DNA of 64,000 nt from the NCBI GenBank assembly GCA_022841665.1, contig JALHRB010000012.1, positions 1-64,000 on the forward strand. The letters run 5' to 3'. Made by a program: the position numbers and the translations under genes. Numbering within the stretch: position 1 is the stretch's first letter; every line of letters begins with the position of its first letter. This document shows positions 25,968 through 33,836 of this stretch, piece by piece. Under the pieces are notes generated by a model. The model was given only the letters and a program-made list of their open reading frames with translations. It did not search any database and was not told where the DNA came from. The stretch is from Pseudolabrys sp. Its GTDB lineage: Bacteria > Pseudomonadota > Alphaproteobacteria > Rhizobiales > Xanthobacteraceae.

Positions 25968-27242
25968 TTACTTCGCGAGCGCCTTTTCGTAGGGGTAGAT
26001 CACGTCGCCGCTCTTGTACTGCGGCGGATAGATGATCGGCAGCGTGTCGAGCTTGCGGAACTCCTCGATGCTGTTGCCTTTGACGTTCTGGAACTGCGCC
26101 GCCATCACCCGTTCAGTCGCCCATTCGCCGTTCGGCCCAAACTTGACCTTGCCGACCGTGGTGTCGAACGTCGTTTTGCGGAGGTAGTCGGCGAGCTTGG
26201 CGTCGTCGAGGCTCTTGGTGGCGTTGACGGCGTCGCCCAGCACCTGGAGATAGGCATAGGCCCAGACCGGCATGTAGTAGCCGAGCGGATCGACGCCCTC
26301 GGCGGCCGCGCGGGCCTGGTACTTTTTCAGCAGGTCCATCGAGCCCGGAAACTCCATGGTCTTGTGCGGCAGCCACGTCTCGAAATTGACGAGGCCGTTA
26401 AGCAGCGGTCCGAGCTGGGTCTTGAACACGGTCGCCTGCAGGCCGACCATCGCGCCGCCCCACATCTTCGGCTTGAAGCCGACTTCGTTCATCGCCTTGA
26501 CCATGCCGACGGAGTCGAGCGGATAGGAGCAGACCACCAGCAGGTCCGGATTGGTCGCCTGGATCGCACGCACGATCGGCGCGAAGTCGGTCGTCGCCGG
26601 CGGATAGCGCCGCTCGTAGACGATCTTGAAGCCCGCCGCCTTGGCGTTCTCCGCCGCGCCCTCGCAGGCGTTGCGGCCGAACTCCGCGTCGGCCATCGCG
26701 ATCGCAATGGTCTGCGGCTTCGGGTTCTGCGCTTCGGCCACCTTGAAGAAGCCGCGGGTGAAGGCCGGCTTCGGCGTCGGCCCGTTCGGGATCATCGAGA
26801 AGTAGCGGTCGTATTTGAATTCGTCGTTGATGCCGGTGCCGAACAGGCTGATGAACACCTTCTTCTTCTGAATCGCGATCGGCATCGCCGGGGCGATCTG
26901 GCCCGAGGCGTAGCCGCTGACGATCAGGTCCACCTTGTCGACGTCGAGCAGCTTGGTATAGATGCCCGGCACCGTTGAGGGATTGCTCTGGTCGTCGAAG
27001 TAGACGAGCTTCACCGGCCGGCCCATCAGGCCGCCCTTGGCATTGGTATCCTCTTCCCAAATCTTCATCGCCAGCAGGGAGCTTTTGCCGTTGGCGGCAA
27101 GTGGCCCGGTGAGCGACATGCCGAAGCCGATCTTGATCGGCTCCTTGGCCGGGGCCTGCGCTTGCGCCGGCGCGATGGCGAACAGCAGTGCGCCTGCGGC
27201 GGCCGAACAGGCCAGCTTGATCCAGTTTGATTTTGTAGTCAT
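25968..27242 (-). CDS. ABC transporter substrate-binding protein, branched-chain amino acid type
   Basis: Periplasmic receptor of 424 aa. A signal peptide (about residues 1-28: KLACSAAAGALLFAIAPAQAQA) is followed by a Leu/Ile/Val-binding-like domain (PIKIGFGMSLTGPLAANGK, DDQSNPSTVPGIYTKLLD). The start after GGGGGAGG is clear. The ligand may be an amide, aromatic or other organic acid; this family is very broad. No permease or ATPase genes lie beside it, so it must use a transporter encoded elsewhere. It is embedded between MetE-like paralogues, hinting that its ligand is their substrate. Confidence 0.88.
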   Translation of the reverse strand: MTTKSNWIKLACSAAAGALLFAIAPAQAQAPAKEPIKIGFGMSLTGPLAANGKSSLLAMKIWEEDTNAKGGLMGRPVKLVYFDDQSNPSTVPGIYTKLLDVDKVDLIVSGYASGQIAPAMPIAIQKKKVFISLFGTGINDEFKYDRYFSMIPNGPTPKPAFTRGFFKVAEAQNPKPQTIAIAMADAEFGRNACEGAAENAKAAGFKIVYERRYPPATTDFAPIVRAIQATNPDLLVVCSYPLDSVGMVKAMNEVGFKPKMWGGAMVGLQATVFKTQLGPLLNGLVNFETWLPHKTMEFPGSMDLLKKYQARAAAEGVDPLGYYMPVWAYAYLQVLGDAVNATKSLDDAKLADYLRKTTFDTTVGKVKFGPNGEWATERVMAAQFQNVKGNSIEEFRKLDTLPIIYPPQYKSGDVIYPYEKALAK

Positions 27243-27341
27243 TTCCTCCCCCTTCGGGTTTTGGACGCGGGGCGAAAACCCGCGCCATGGTGACGGCATG
27301 CTATTGGTCTTGAGGGCCGGCGCAAATGCAAAAACGTCGCG

Positions 27342-28445
27342 TCAGCCCCACACTTCCCGCGAGAGTTCGACGATCATGGAAAGCTTTGCCCACTGCTCTT
27401 CTTCCGCGAGCACGTTGCCCTCCTCGGTCGAGGCGAAGCCGCATTGCGGCGAAAGACAGAGCTGCTCGAGCGCGACGTATTTCGACGCCTCGTCGATGCG
27501 CCGCCTGATCTCGTTCTTGGGTTCCAGCCGCCCACTCTTGGAGGTGACGAGGCCGAGCACGAGCTGCTTGCTGCCCTTCGGGAAATAGCGCAACGGCTCG
27601 AAGCCGCCGGCGCGGTCGCTATCGTATTCGAGGAAATAGCCGTCGAGATTGGTGTGGCCGAGCAGGTGTTCGGCGACGAACTCGTAGCCGCCCTGCGCAA
27701 TCCAGGTGGAGCGGAAATTGCCGCGGCAGGAGTGCATGGTGATCGCCATGTCCGCGGGCTTGCCTTCGAGCGCCGCATTGGTCACGCGCGCATAGATCGC
27801 CGGCAGCTTGTTCGGGTCGTCGCCGCGCTTCTGCGATTCCTCGCGCTCGTGCGGATCGCACATCATCGCCCAGGCGGTATCGTCGAGCTGCAGATAACGG
27901 CAGCCGGCGTCGTAGAAGGCGCGAATCGCCTTGCGCCAGGCCGCCGAGACGTCGGCGAAGAACGCATCCATGTCGGGATAGACGTCCTTGCTGACCTTGG
28001 CGCGGCCTTGCCGGAAATGGAATGTCGACGGCGCCGGGATCGTCATCTTCGGCGTGACGTTGCAATGCGCCTTCAGGAACTTGAAATGCTCGATCATCGC
28101 ATGGCCGTCGAAATCGACCTTGCCGTCGATCAGGATGCCTTCGCTCTTGGTTTCGACGCCGTGAAACTTGATCGCCGGCATCTGCACCATCGAGACGCCC
28201 TTCAAGCCGCGGAAGAAATCGAAATGCCACCAGGAGCGGCGGAATTCGCCATCGGTGGCGAGCTGGAGGCCTATCTCCTCCTGCTTCCTGACGACCTTCT
28301 CGATCTCGCGGTCTTCCACCGCCTTCAACGCGGCCGCGTCGATCTCGCCCTTGGCGCGCCTGGCGCGCGCGTCCTTCAACGCGGCGGGACGCAACAGGCT
28401 GCCGACATGGTCGGCGCGGAACGGCGGCTTGGTGCGTTGAGACAT
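27342..28445 (-). CDS. MetE-like zinc methyltransferase, paralogue 2
   Basis: Protein of 367 aa, colinear with paralogues 1 and 3. Predicted zinc ligands His238, Cys240 (MHSCRGN), Glu273 (FLEYDSDRAGGFEPL) and Cys335 (LSPQCGFAS). The N-terminus MSQRTKPPFRADHVGSLLRP and the C-terminus EEEQWAKLSMIVELSREVWG are nearly the same in all three. The middle (residues about 84-160) differs most, which is where substrate specificity would be expected. The upstream repeat (family A copy 4) makes longer open frames spurious. Confidence 0.88.
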   Translation of the reverse strand: MSQRTKPPFRADHVGSLLRPAALKDARARRAKGEIDAAALKAVEDREIEKVVRKQEEIGLQLATDGEFRRSWWHFDFFRGLKGVSMVQMPAIKFHGVETKSEGILIDGKVDFDGHAMIEHFKFLKAHCNVTPKMTIPAPSTFHFRQGRAKVSKDVYPDMDAFFADVSAAWRKAIRAFYDAGCRYLQLDDTAWAMMCDPHEREESQKRGDDPNKLPAIYARVTNAALEGKPADMAITMHSCRGNFRSTWIAQGGYEFVAEHLLGHTNLDGYFLEYDSDRAGGFEPLRYFPKGSKQLVLGLVTSKSGRLEPKNEIRRRIDEASKYVALEQLCLSPQCGFASTEEGNVLAEEEQWAKLSMIVELSREVWG

Positions 28446-28469
28446 TGACGCGTCGCTCCCTACTCGGCC

Positions 28470-28562
28470 GTCATGCCCGCGAAAGCGGGCATCCAGTAAA
28501 CACCGTCTTGGCGATTGAGCCGCGACACAGAGAGTACTGGGTCCCCGCTTTCGCGGGGTCGA
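28470..28562. repeat. Dispersed palindromic repeat, family A copy 4
   Basis: Left hairpin GTCATGCCCGCGAAAGCGGG with CATCCAGTA; right TACTGGGTCCCCGC with GGGGTCGAC. Lies between MetE-like paralogues 2 and 3. Confidence 0.8.
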
Positions 28563-28577
28563 CAGCTTCATATGCTG

Positions 28578-29690
28578 CTATTTCCCCCAAACCTCCTGGG
28601 ACAGATCGACGATCATCTTCAGCTTGGCCCACTGCTCTTCTTCCGCGAGCACGTTGCCTTCCTCGGTCGAGGCAAAGCCGCATTGCGGCGACAGGCAAAG
28701 CTGGTCGAGCGCGACGAACTTGGTCGCCTCGTCGATGCGCTTCTTCACGTCGGCTTTTTTCTCGAGCGTGCCGCTCTTGGAGGTGACCAGGCCGAGCACC
28801 ACGATCTTGTTGCCCTTGGGCAGGAAGCGCAGCGGCTCGAAGCCGCCGGCGCGGTCGGTGTCGTACTCCAGGAAGTAGCCGTCGTAGTTGCACTTGGAAA
28901 GCAGGCTTTCGGCGACCGGCTCATAGCCGCCGGACGAAATGAACGTCGAGCGGAAGTTGCCGCGGCAGACATGCGTGGTGATCGTCATGTCGGCGGGCTT
29001 GGCTTCCAATGCCTTGTTGATGCACTTGGTGTAGGTGTCCTGCAGGTGATCGACGTCGAGGCCGCGTTCGCGCGCCTTCTTCAGCTCCTCCTGCGAGCAG
29101 AGATAGGCCCAGGCGGTGTCGTCGAACTGGAGATAGCGGCAGCCGGCGGCATAAAACGCCTTCACAGCGTTCTGATAGGCGATTGCGAGATCGTCGAAGA
29201 TAGCGTCGCGGTCGGCGTAAGCATCCTTGCTCACCGAGCCCGGCTCCAGACGGAAGTGCATGACCGTCGGCGAGGGGATCGTCATCTTCGGCGTGCGGGT
29301 CGTATGCTGCTTCAGAAACTTGAAATGCTCGAGCATCGGATGGTTGGCGGAAAAGCCGATCTTGCTGCCGACCCGCAGCACCTTCATCTTGGTCTGCATG
29401 CCCTGGAACTGGATGCCGTGGTCCGAGTCCACCACCGAGACGCCGTCGAGCATGCCGAAAAAGTCGAAATGCCACCAAGCGCGGCGGAATTCTCCATCGG
29501 TGATCGATTGCAGGCCGATCTCTTCCTGCTTCTTGATGATCTTGATGATCTCGCGATCCTCGACTTCTTTCAGTTGAGCCGCGGTGATCTCTCCCTTCTC
29601 ACGCTTGGCGCGCGCTTCCTTGACCGGCGCGGTGCGCAGGATGCTGCCGACCTGATCGGCGCGAAAAGGCGGTTTGGTTCTTTGGGTCAT
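28578..29690 (-). CDS. MetE-like zinc methyltransferase, paralogue 3
   Basis: Protein of 370 aa with the same fold and ligands as its neighbours: His240, Cys242 (THVCRGN), Glu275 (FLEYDTDRAGGFEPL) and Cys337 (LSPQCGFAS). The start MTQRTKPPFR has GGAGGA upstream. It follows the MTHFR-like gene by 37 bp, which is the strongest link in the cluster to one-carbon chemistry. Like the others it lacks the N-terminal MetE half, so it is not an ordinary methyl-THF-dependent methionine synthase. Confidence 0.88.
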   Translation of the reverse strand: MTQRTKPPFRADQVGSILRTAPVKEARAKREKGEITAAQLKEVEDREIIKIIKKQEEIGLQSITDGEFRRAWWHFDFFGMLDGVSVVDSDHGIQFQGMQTKMKVLRVGSKIGFSANHPMLEHFKFLKQHTTRTPKMTIPSPTVMHFRLEPGSVSKDAYADRDAIFDDLAIAYQNAVKAFYAAGCRYLQFDDTAWAYLCSQEELKKARERGLDVDHLQDTYTKCINKALEAKPADMTITTHVCRGNFRSTFISSGGYEPVAESLLSKCNYDGYFLEYDTDRAGGFEPLRFLPKGNKIVVLGLVTSKSGTLEKKADVKKRIDEATKFVALDQLCLSPQCGFASTEEGNVLAEEEQWAKLKMIVDLSQEVWGK

Positions 29691-29727
29691 CGATTCCTCC
29701 GCAGGGTACAGCCGCCTTGGGCGGGTC

Positions 29728-30579
29728 TTAGTTGTGGTGAGCCATAGCACGGCCGGCGCCGAGCGTTCCACGCGCGACTTCGCATGCGTAACGTGCGGTT
29801 TCAACGGTGCCGCCGAATGAAAAATAATGGGGCGCGGCATCGCCCAAGCCGTCGGCGGCCGCAAGTGCTTCGAGGATGCGGTCGGGGCCGACATGCCCGA
29901 TCAGGGAGGCGGCCGCCCCCGACATCAGCCCGCGCATGGAGGCCGAGACGCCGCAACGTTTTGCATACCGGAATAGGGCCGGCATGCTGGTCGGCCCCGC
30001 CATGCCGACTTTGACCGGGCAGTTGATGCCGGACACCCGCAATTGCTTGAGCCAAGCCAGGATGCGTTCAGGGGAAAACGAGAATTGGCTGACGATATGA
30101 ACCTTGAGCCCCTGCGCCCGGGCGGCAGCGATCTTCTCGTCGAGCGCCGCTTCCAGCCGGCCGGGCGGGATGCGCGGATGACCTTCGGGATAGGCGCCGA
30201 TGCCGATCTCGGCGATGCCGGCCTCGCGCAGGCGGCCCTTCTGGATCACCGCCAGCGCGTCGTGAAATGGGCCCGCCGCCTCGACATCGCCGCCGATCAC
30301 CAGCAGGCGGCGCACGTCGGCCTCGTTGCGCAGGCCGGACAGCAATGCACGCAGGTCCTCGGCGGACGCGATGCGCCGCGCGGCGACATGGACCACCGGC
30401 TCCAGTCCCGCCTTGCGCAGCGACCCGGCCGCGGCCACCAGCTCGTGCGGCGCGACCGTCGGCACCGCCGAGAAATAGACCGGCGTGCCGGCCGGCAGCA
30501 GGTCGGCAAGCGCGCCGATCTCGGCCGCGTTCGGCCGCGTGGCTTCGATGGAGAATTGCCGAGAAAGTCCGGCGTGCAT
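29728..30579 (-). CDS. Methylenetetrahydrofolate reductase family protein
   Basis: Protein of 283 aa, a divergent MetF-like flavin barrel. Seen: FSIEATRP near the N-terminus (position of the catalytic Glu of MetF), PVVHVAARR, and LLVIGGDVEAAGPFHDAL (equivalent to the LRGD Asp that contacts flavin), then GIGAYPEGHPRIP and the C-terminal GINCPVKVGMAGP. Expected chemistry is interconversion of 5-methyl- and 5,10-methylene-THF. Placed directly upstream of MetE-like paralogue 3, it may recycle methyl-THF formed by methyl-group removal from a substrate, rather than serving methionine synthesis. Confidence 0.82.
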   Translation of the reverse strand: MHAGLSRQFSIEATRPNAAEIGALADLLPAGTPVYFSAVPTVAPHELVAAAGSLRKAGLEPVVHVAARRIASAEDLRALLSGLRNEADVRRLLVIGGDVEAAGPFHDALAVIQKGRLREAGIAEIGIGAYPEGHPRIPPGRLEAALDEKIAAARAQGLKVHIVSQFSFSPERILAWLKQLRVSGINCPVKVGMAGPTSMPALFRYAKRCGVSASMRGLMSGAAASLIGHVGPDRILEALAAADGLGDAAPHYFSFGGTVETARYACEVARGTLGAGRAMAHHN

Positions 30580-30590
30580 CTCTCACCCGT

Positions 30591-30676
30591 TCGTCCCCGC
30601 GCAAGCGGGGACCCAGCAATGCAAACCGTGAAATTCGTAACGACAGAACTGGATTCCCGCTTGCGCGGGAATGAAC
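30591..30676. repeat. Dispersed palindromic repeat, family A copy 5
   Basis: Left GTCCCCGCGCAAGCGGGGAC with CCAGCA, right ACTGGATTCCCGCTTGCGCG with GGAATGA. It lies between the MTHFR-like gene and the upstream methyltransferase gene on the same strand. Confidence 0.75.
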
Positions 30677-30702
30677 GGAGTGTGTTGCCGGCGCACCATT
30701 GA

Positions 30703-32109
30703 TTATTCGCGCCGGTGCGAGATGACGAAGGACTCGTCGTAGAACCACAGGCCGCCGTGCTGTTGCAGCACGTCGCGCGTGGCCTCGACGAAGCGCCGGT
30801 CGCTGTTGACGTCGGAGAGCCGGTCGTCCTCGACCTGCGCCACATAGATCGCCGCGTTCCAGGCCGCCAGCAGCGTGGAGGTGCCGATCGACGAGGAGAT
30901 TTCCGACGGCAGCGTGTGCATTTCATAGCGGAACAGCGAGCGCTGGTCGGAATAGGCGTTGAAGTTGAGGTCGCGGCCGGCCGCGCCCAGTTCCTGCTTC
31001 ACCGCCTTGAGCAGATCGTGGCGGCTGTGCATGAACGGGTTGTCGTTCGGCCAGACCTTGTGGATGATCTCCATGCCGGGATCGTTGCCGTAGGAGTGGA
31101 TCGCGATCATGCGCCCGCCGGGACCGAGTGCGCGGGCAAGCGGGGCCAGCACGCGCTTGGCCTTGAACTCGAGCGAGGCGCGCGCGCGATAGGGCTGCGA
31201 GGCGATGACCAGATCGTAATCGGCGACGGTGCCGCCGGGCTTGGGCACGATCTGGTCGAGCAGGAATTTGTGGTCGTTGCGGTAGAGCACCAGGATGACC
31301 GGCCGCTCGTAGACCGGGTTGCCGCTCTTGGCCGACACGCGCGCCTTCCAGTTCTCGGCGAGGAATGGCTCAAGCGCCGTGATCTGCTGCTCGAAGCTGT
31401 GCGCGGTGTTGCCGTCCATCGCCACTTCCTTCCAGACCAGGCTGGTGGCGGCGCTCAGCGATTTCGCCGCGAGCCATGGCGCATCCGCATAAGCAAGATT
31501 GGTCAGCACGACGACGCTGGAGGGATGCTCGACGAAACGGTCGGGCAGCTTCTGCAAGGTCAGCCGGATGTCCTCGAGGCTGATCTCCTTGCCGACGATG
31601 TAAAACGGCATGGTCGGGAAGCGGTCGTGCATCGAACGCATCACGCGCGCGAGCACGGTGCCGTCGCCGACGCCGGCGTCGAACAGGCGCACCGCCGGCG
31701 GGCGCGGATGGATGTTGGCGAGCTCGAGGCTGACGCGATTGGCGACTTCCCACTTCTCGCTGCAGGTATTCACGAACAGCAGATATTTCTGCCGGTTGTC
31801 GAAGAAGCGGAAATTGCGCTGCGGATCGTCATTGGCCTGGCCGGAGGCGACCGGCGGCGCCGGCGGCTTCACCACCGGCAGCGCCGACGGCGGCGCATCG
31901 AACAGCACGCGGCGGCGACCGGGCGCTTCGTCGGCGCTCTGCGACATGAAGGCGCGAATGCGTTCCAGCGTGTCGGTGGTGATGCGGCCGCCGTTGCGCA
32001 GCCGGCTGGCGAGCTTGCCGTCGTTGACGGCGCGGCGGCCGAAGGTGGATTCGGCCAGGCCGCGCTGGCGGCAGAATTCGCTGATCTCCTGGAGAATCTG
32101 TTCGTTCAT
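30703..32109 (-). CDS. SAM-dependent methyltransferase-like protein, unknown substrate
   Basis: Protein of 468 aa. The first ~60 residues look like a helix-turn-helix-like segment (EISEFCRQRGLAESTFGRRA, VNDGKLASRLRNGGRITTDT). After a Pro/Ala linker comes a class I methyltransferase core with motif I VRLFDAGVGDGTVLARVM (about residue 147) and later LARALGPGGRMIAIHS. The substrate is unknown. The start has AAGGAAG upstream. It is a single gene, transcribed toward the MTHFR-like gene but separated from it by a repeat. Alternative: a regulator that has lost DNA binding. Fold confidence is good, function open. Confidence 0.7.
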   Translation of the reverse strand: MNEQILQEISEFCRQRGLAESTFGRRAVNDGKLASRLRNGGRITTDTLERIRAFMSQSADEAPGRRRVLFDAPPSALPVVKPPAPPVASGQANDDPQRNFRFFDNRQKYLLFVNTCSEKWEVANRVSLELANIHPRPPAVRLFDAGVGDGTVLARVMRSMHDRFPTMPFYIVGKEISLEDIRLTLQKLPDRFVEHPSSVVVLTNLAYADAPWLAAKSLSAATSLVWKEVAMDGNTAHSFEQQITALEPFLAENWKARVSAKSGNPVYERPVILVLYRNDHKFLLDQIVPKPGGTVADYDLVIASQPYRARASLEFKAKRVLAPLARALGPGGRMIAIHSYGNDPGMEIIHKVWPNDNPFMHSRHDLLKAVKQELGAAGRDLNFNAYSDQRSLFRYEMHTLPSEISSSIGTSTLLAAWNAAIYVAQVEDDRLSDVNSDRRFVEATRDVLQQHGGLWFYDESFVISHRRE

Positions 32110-32267
32110 GACGCTTCCTTGGAACACGCGTTTCCTGTCCAGCTCTGACGGCCGGTGATTGGCGAAAGCGAACCAAGCCGCCCCGTTTGCGTCAACCACA
32201 AAACAGCATTGGGAAAGATGGGCGGAGTGGGTGGGCAGATCAAATCTGGTCGAAACAGGGAGTTTTA

Positions 32268-32289
32268 CGCTTAATCATGGGGTTAAGCG
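32268..32289. promoter_or_regulatory. Inverted repeat upstream of the methyltransferase gene
   Basis: Arms CGCTTAA and TTAAGCG separated by 8 bp, perfect over 7 bp each side. It is AT-rich relative to its surroundings and about 160 bp before the start at 32109; it may be an operator. No partner regulator is known. Confidence 0.3.
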
Positions 32290-32351
32290 CCAGTGCTGCC
32301 GGCAACGCCAGTTCGTTGGTGGGATTTTGCCCACAAATGCGGACACGAAAA

Positions 32352-32387
32352 CGGGCGGGAGTGGGCATGCCGCCGCGCTCCCGCCCG
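32352..32387 (-). terminator. Rho-independent terminator after pcaG
   Basis: Perfect 10-bp stem (CGGGCGGGAG and CTCCCGCCCG) with a 16-nt loop; on the minus strand the stem is followed by TTTTCG. It lies 43 bp beyond the pcaG stop codon and ends the pcaF-pcaH-pcaG transcript. Confidence 0.7.
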
Positions 32388-32429
32388 CCAAAAACGCCGT
32401 GCGATACCGGCAAATCGCCGGCCGCCCGC

Positions 32430-33044
32430 TCAGACCTGGAAGAAAACCGTCTCGTTCTCGCCCTGCACGCGGATGTCGAAACGATAGACCGGCAGGTCGC
32501 CCTTCATCGTCTTGTGGGCAACGAGGGTCCCGCGCCGGTCCTCCGGCACCAGCGCCAGGATGGGATCGGCGGCGTTGGCGCCTTCGTCCGAGAAGTACAT
32601 GCGGGTGTAGATCTGCCGCAGCATGCCGCGCGAGAAGATGCAGAACACGATGTGCGGCGCCTGGGTCTTGCCGTTCGGTCCCGGCACCGCGCCCGGCTTG
32701 ATGGTGTCGAAGCCGAAGACGCCGTCCTTGTCGGTGGCCGAGCGGCCGAAGCCCTTGAACTGGGTGTTCGGGCGGGCGCGGTTGTCGGCCGGGCTGGCGT
32801 AGCGGCCCTGCGCGTCCGCCTGCCAGATCTCCAGCATGGCGTCGTTGATCGGCATGCCGTCGCCGTCGGTGATGCGCCCCTCGATGTGGATCTTCTGGCC
32901 GGTGGCGTCCGGCGTGACCAGATTGTCGCCGACGGTTTCCTTCCAGCTATAGCTGCCGTTCGGATCCCAGTGGCAGCGCCCTTTGGGCGCGAGGCCGTAA
33001 GCGAAGAACGGGCCGACGGTCTGCGATGGCGTGATGTCCGACAT
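32430..33044 (-). CDS. pcaG: Protocatechuate 3,4-dioxygenase, alpha subunit
   Basis: Protein of 204 aa beginning ITPSQTVGPFFAYGL, the family signature. It contains EIWQADAQGRYASP and the C-terminal LVAHKTMKGDLPVYRFDIRVQGENETVFF. The alpha subunit pairs with PcaH; it carries a degenerate site without the iron ligands. The complex opens protocatechuate between C3 and C4 (intradiol) to beta-carboxymuconate in the beta-ketoadipate pathway. It follows pcaH after 62 bp that contain a palindromic repeat and ends at a strong terminator. Confidence 0.95.
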   Translation of the reverse strand: MSDITPSQTVGPFFAYGLAPKGRCHWDPNGSYSWKETVGDNLVTPDATGQKIHIEGRITDGDGMPINDAMLEIWQADAQGRYASPADNRARPNTQFKGFGRSATDKDGVFGFDTIKPGAVPGPNGKTQAPHIVFCIFSRGMLRQIYTRMYFSDEGANAADPILALVPEDRRGTLVAHKTMKGDLPVYRFDIRVQGENETVFFQV

Positions 33045-33058
33045 TAGTCTTTTCCTTT

Positions 33059-33107
33059 GCGCATGATCTTGTCCGAAAACCGGTGTCCACTTTTCGGGAT
33101 CATGCGC
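33059..33107. repeat. Hyphomicrobiales-type palindromic element between pcaH and pcaG
   Basis: A 49-bp palindrome: GCGCATGATC...GATCATGCGC at the ends and CCGAAAACCGG...CCACTTTTCGG inside. Elements of this sequence are widespread in rhizobial genomes. The last base overlaps the pcaH stop codon, so it lies in the transcribed gap between two subunit genes. Confidence 0.85.
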
Positions 33108-33814
33108 TAGTGCTTGTCCGTGTCGAGGGGAGTGGCCTCACGTCCGCGCAGCACGATGTCGAAGCGGAAGCAGAGCGCCCAATCGGGAATGGTGTTTTCG
33201 AGGTCGAAGGTCGAGACCATGCGGTTGCGGGCCTTCTCGTCCGTGACCGAATTGAAGATCGGGTCGAACGGGAAAAGGTAGTCGCCCGGGAAGTACATCT
33301 GGGTGACCAGCCGCGACAGGAACGAGTGGCCGAACACCGAGAAGTGAATGTGGTTCGGCCGCCAGGCGTTGTGGTGGTTGCCCCAGGGGTAGGCGCCCGG
33401 CTTCACGGTGATGAACTTGTAGTAGCCGTGCTTGTCGGTGACCGCGCGGCCGGCGCCGGTGAAGTTCGGATCGAGCGGCGCCGGGTGCTGGTCGACGTTG
33501 TGCACGTAGCGGCCGCAGGCATTGGCCTGCCAGATCTCCACCAGCGTATCCGGCACCGGGCGCTTGTCCTCGTCCAGCACGTGGCCGTGCACGATGATGC
33601 GCTCGCCCAGCGGCTCGCCCTTGTGCTGCTTGGTGAGGTCGTTGTCGCCTTCCTGTACCGCGTCGTGGCCATAGACCGGCCCGCTCAGCTCAGACAGCGT
33701 GTGCGGCATGATGATCAGCGGCTTAGACGGCGACCGCTTCACCGTGCTGCGGTACTCCGGCGACAGATGCTTGGGATAGGCGTCCAAGCTCTTGACTGGG
33801 TAGATGAGCGACAT
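33107..33814 (-). CDS. pcaH: Protocatechuate 3,4-dioxygenase, beta subunit
   Basis: Protein of 235 aa carrying the catalytic Fe(III). The expected ligands are a Tyr in CGRYVHNVD, a Tyr in GAYPWGNHHN and two His in WRPNHIHFSVFG. The PcaH-specific N-terminus (YPKHLSPEYRSTVKRSPSKP) marks it as beta rather than a catechol dioxygenase. It forms (alpha-beta)n with PcaG. It starts 22 bp after the pcaF stop, so the order pcaF-pcaH-pcaG is an operon. Confidence 0.95.
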   Translation of the reverse strand: MSLIYPVKSLDAYPKHLSPEYRSTVKRSPSKPLIIMPHTLSELSGPVYGHDAVQEGDNDLTKQHKGEPLGERIIVHGHVLDEDKRPVPDTLVEIWQANACGRYVHNVDQHPAPLDPNFTGAGRAVTDKHGYYKFITVKPGAYPWGNHHNAWRPNHIHFSVFGHSFLSRLVTQMYFPGDYLFPFDPIFNSVTDEKARNRMVSTFDLENTIPDWALCFRFDIVLRGREATPLDTDKH

Positions 33815-33836
33815 TGTTGTTCCTTCTCGGCTCCGT

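Larger units (their letters stand above)
32110..32429. other. 320-bp intergenic region between the methyltransferase and pcaG
   Basis: No convincing coding frame. It holds a perfect inverted repeat at 32268-32289 and the pcaG terminator at 32352-32387. A TTGACG-like hexamer on the minus strand near 32195 could belong to the methyltransferase promoter, but the -10 is poor. Confidence 0.5.

Noticed and set aside
24720-29690. Calling the three MetE-like genes metE
   Set aside because: They lack the N-terminal half of MetE needed for methyl-THF-triglutamate use, and three copies beside an MTHFR homologue point away from routine methionine synthesis.
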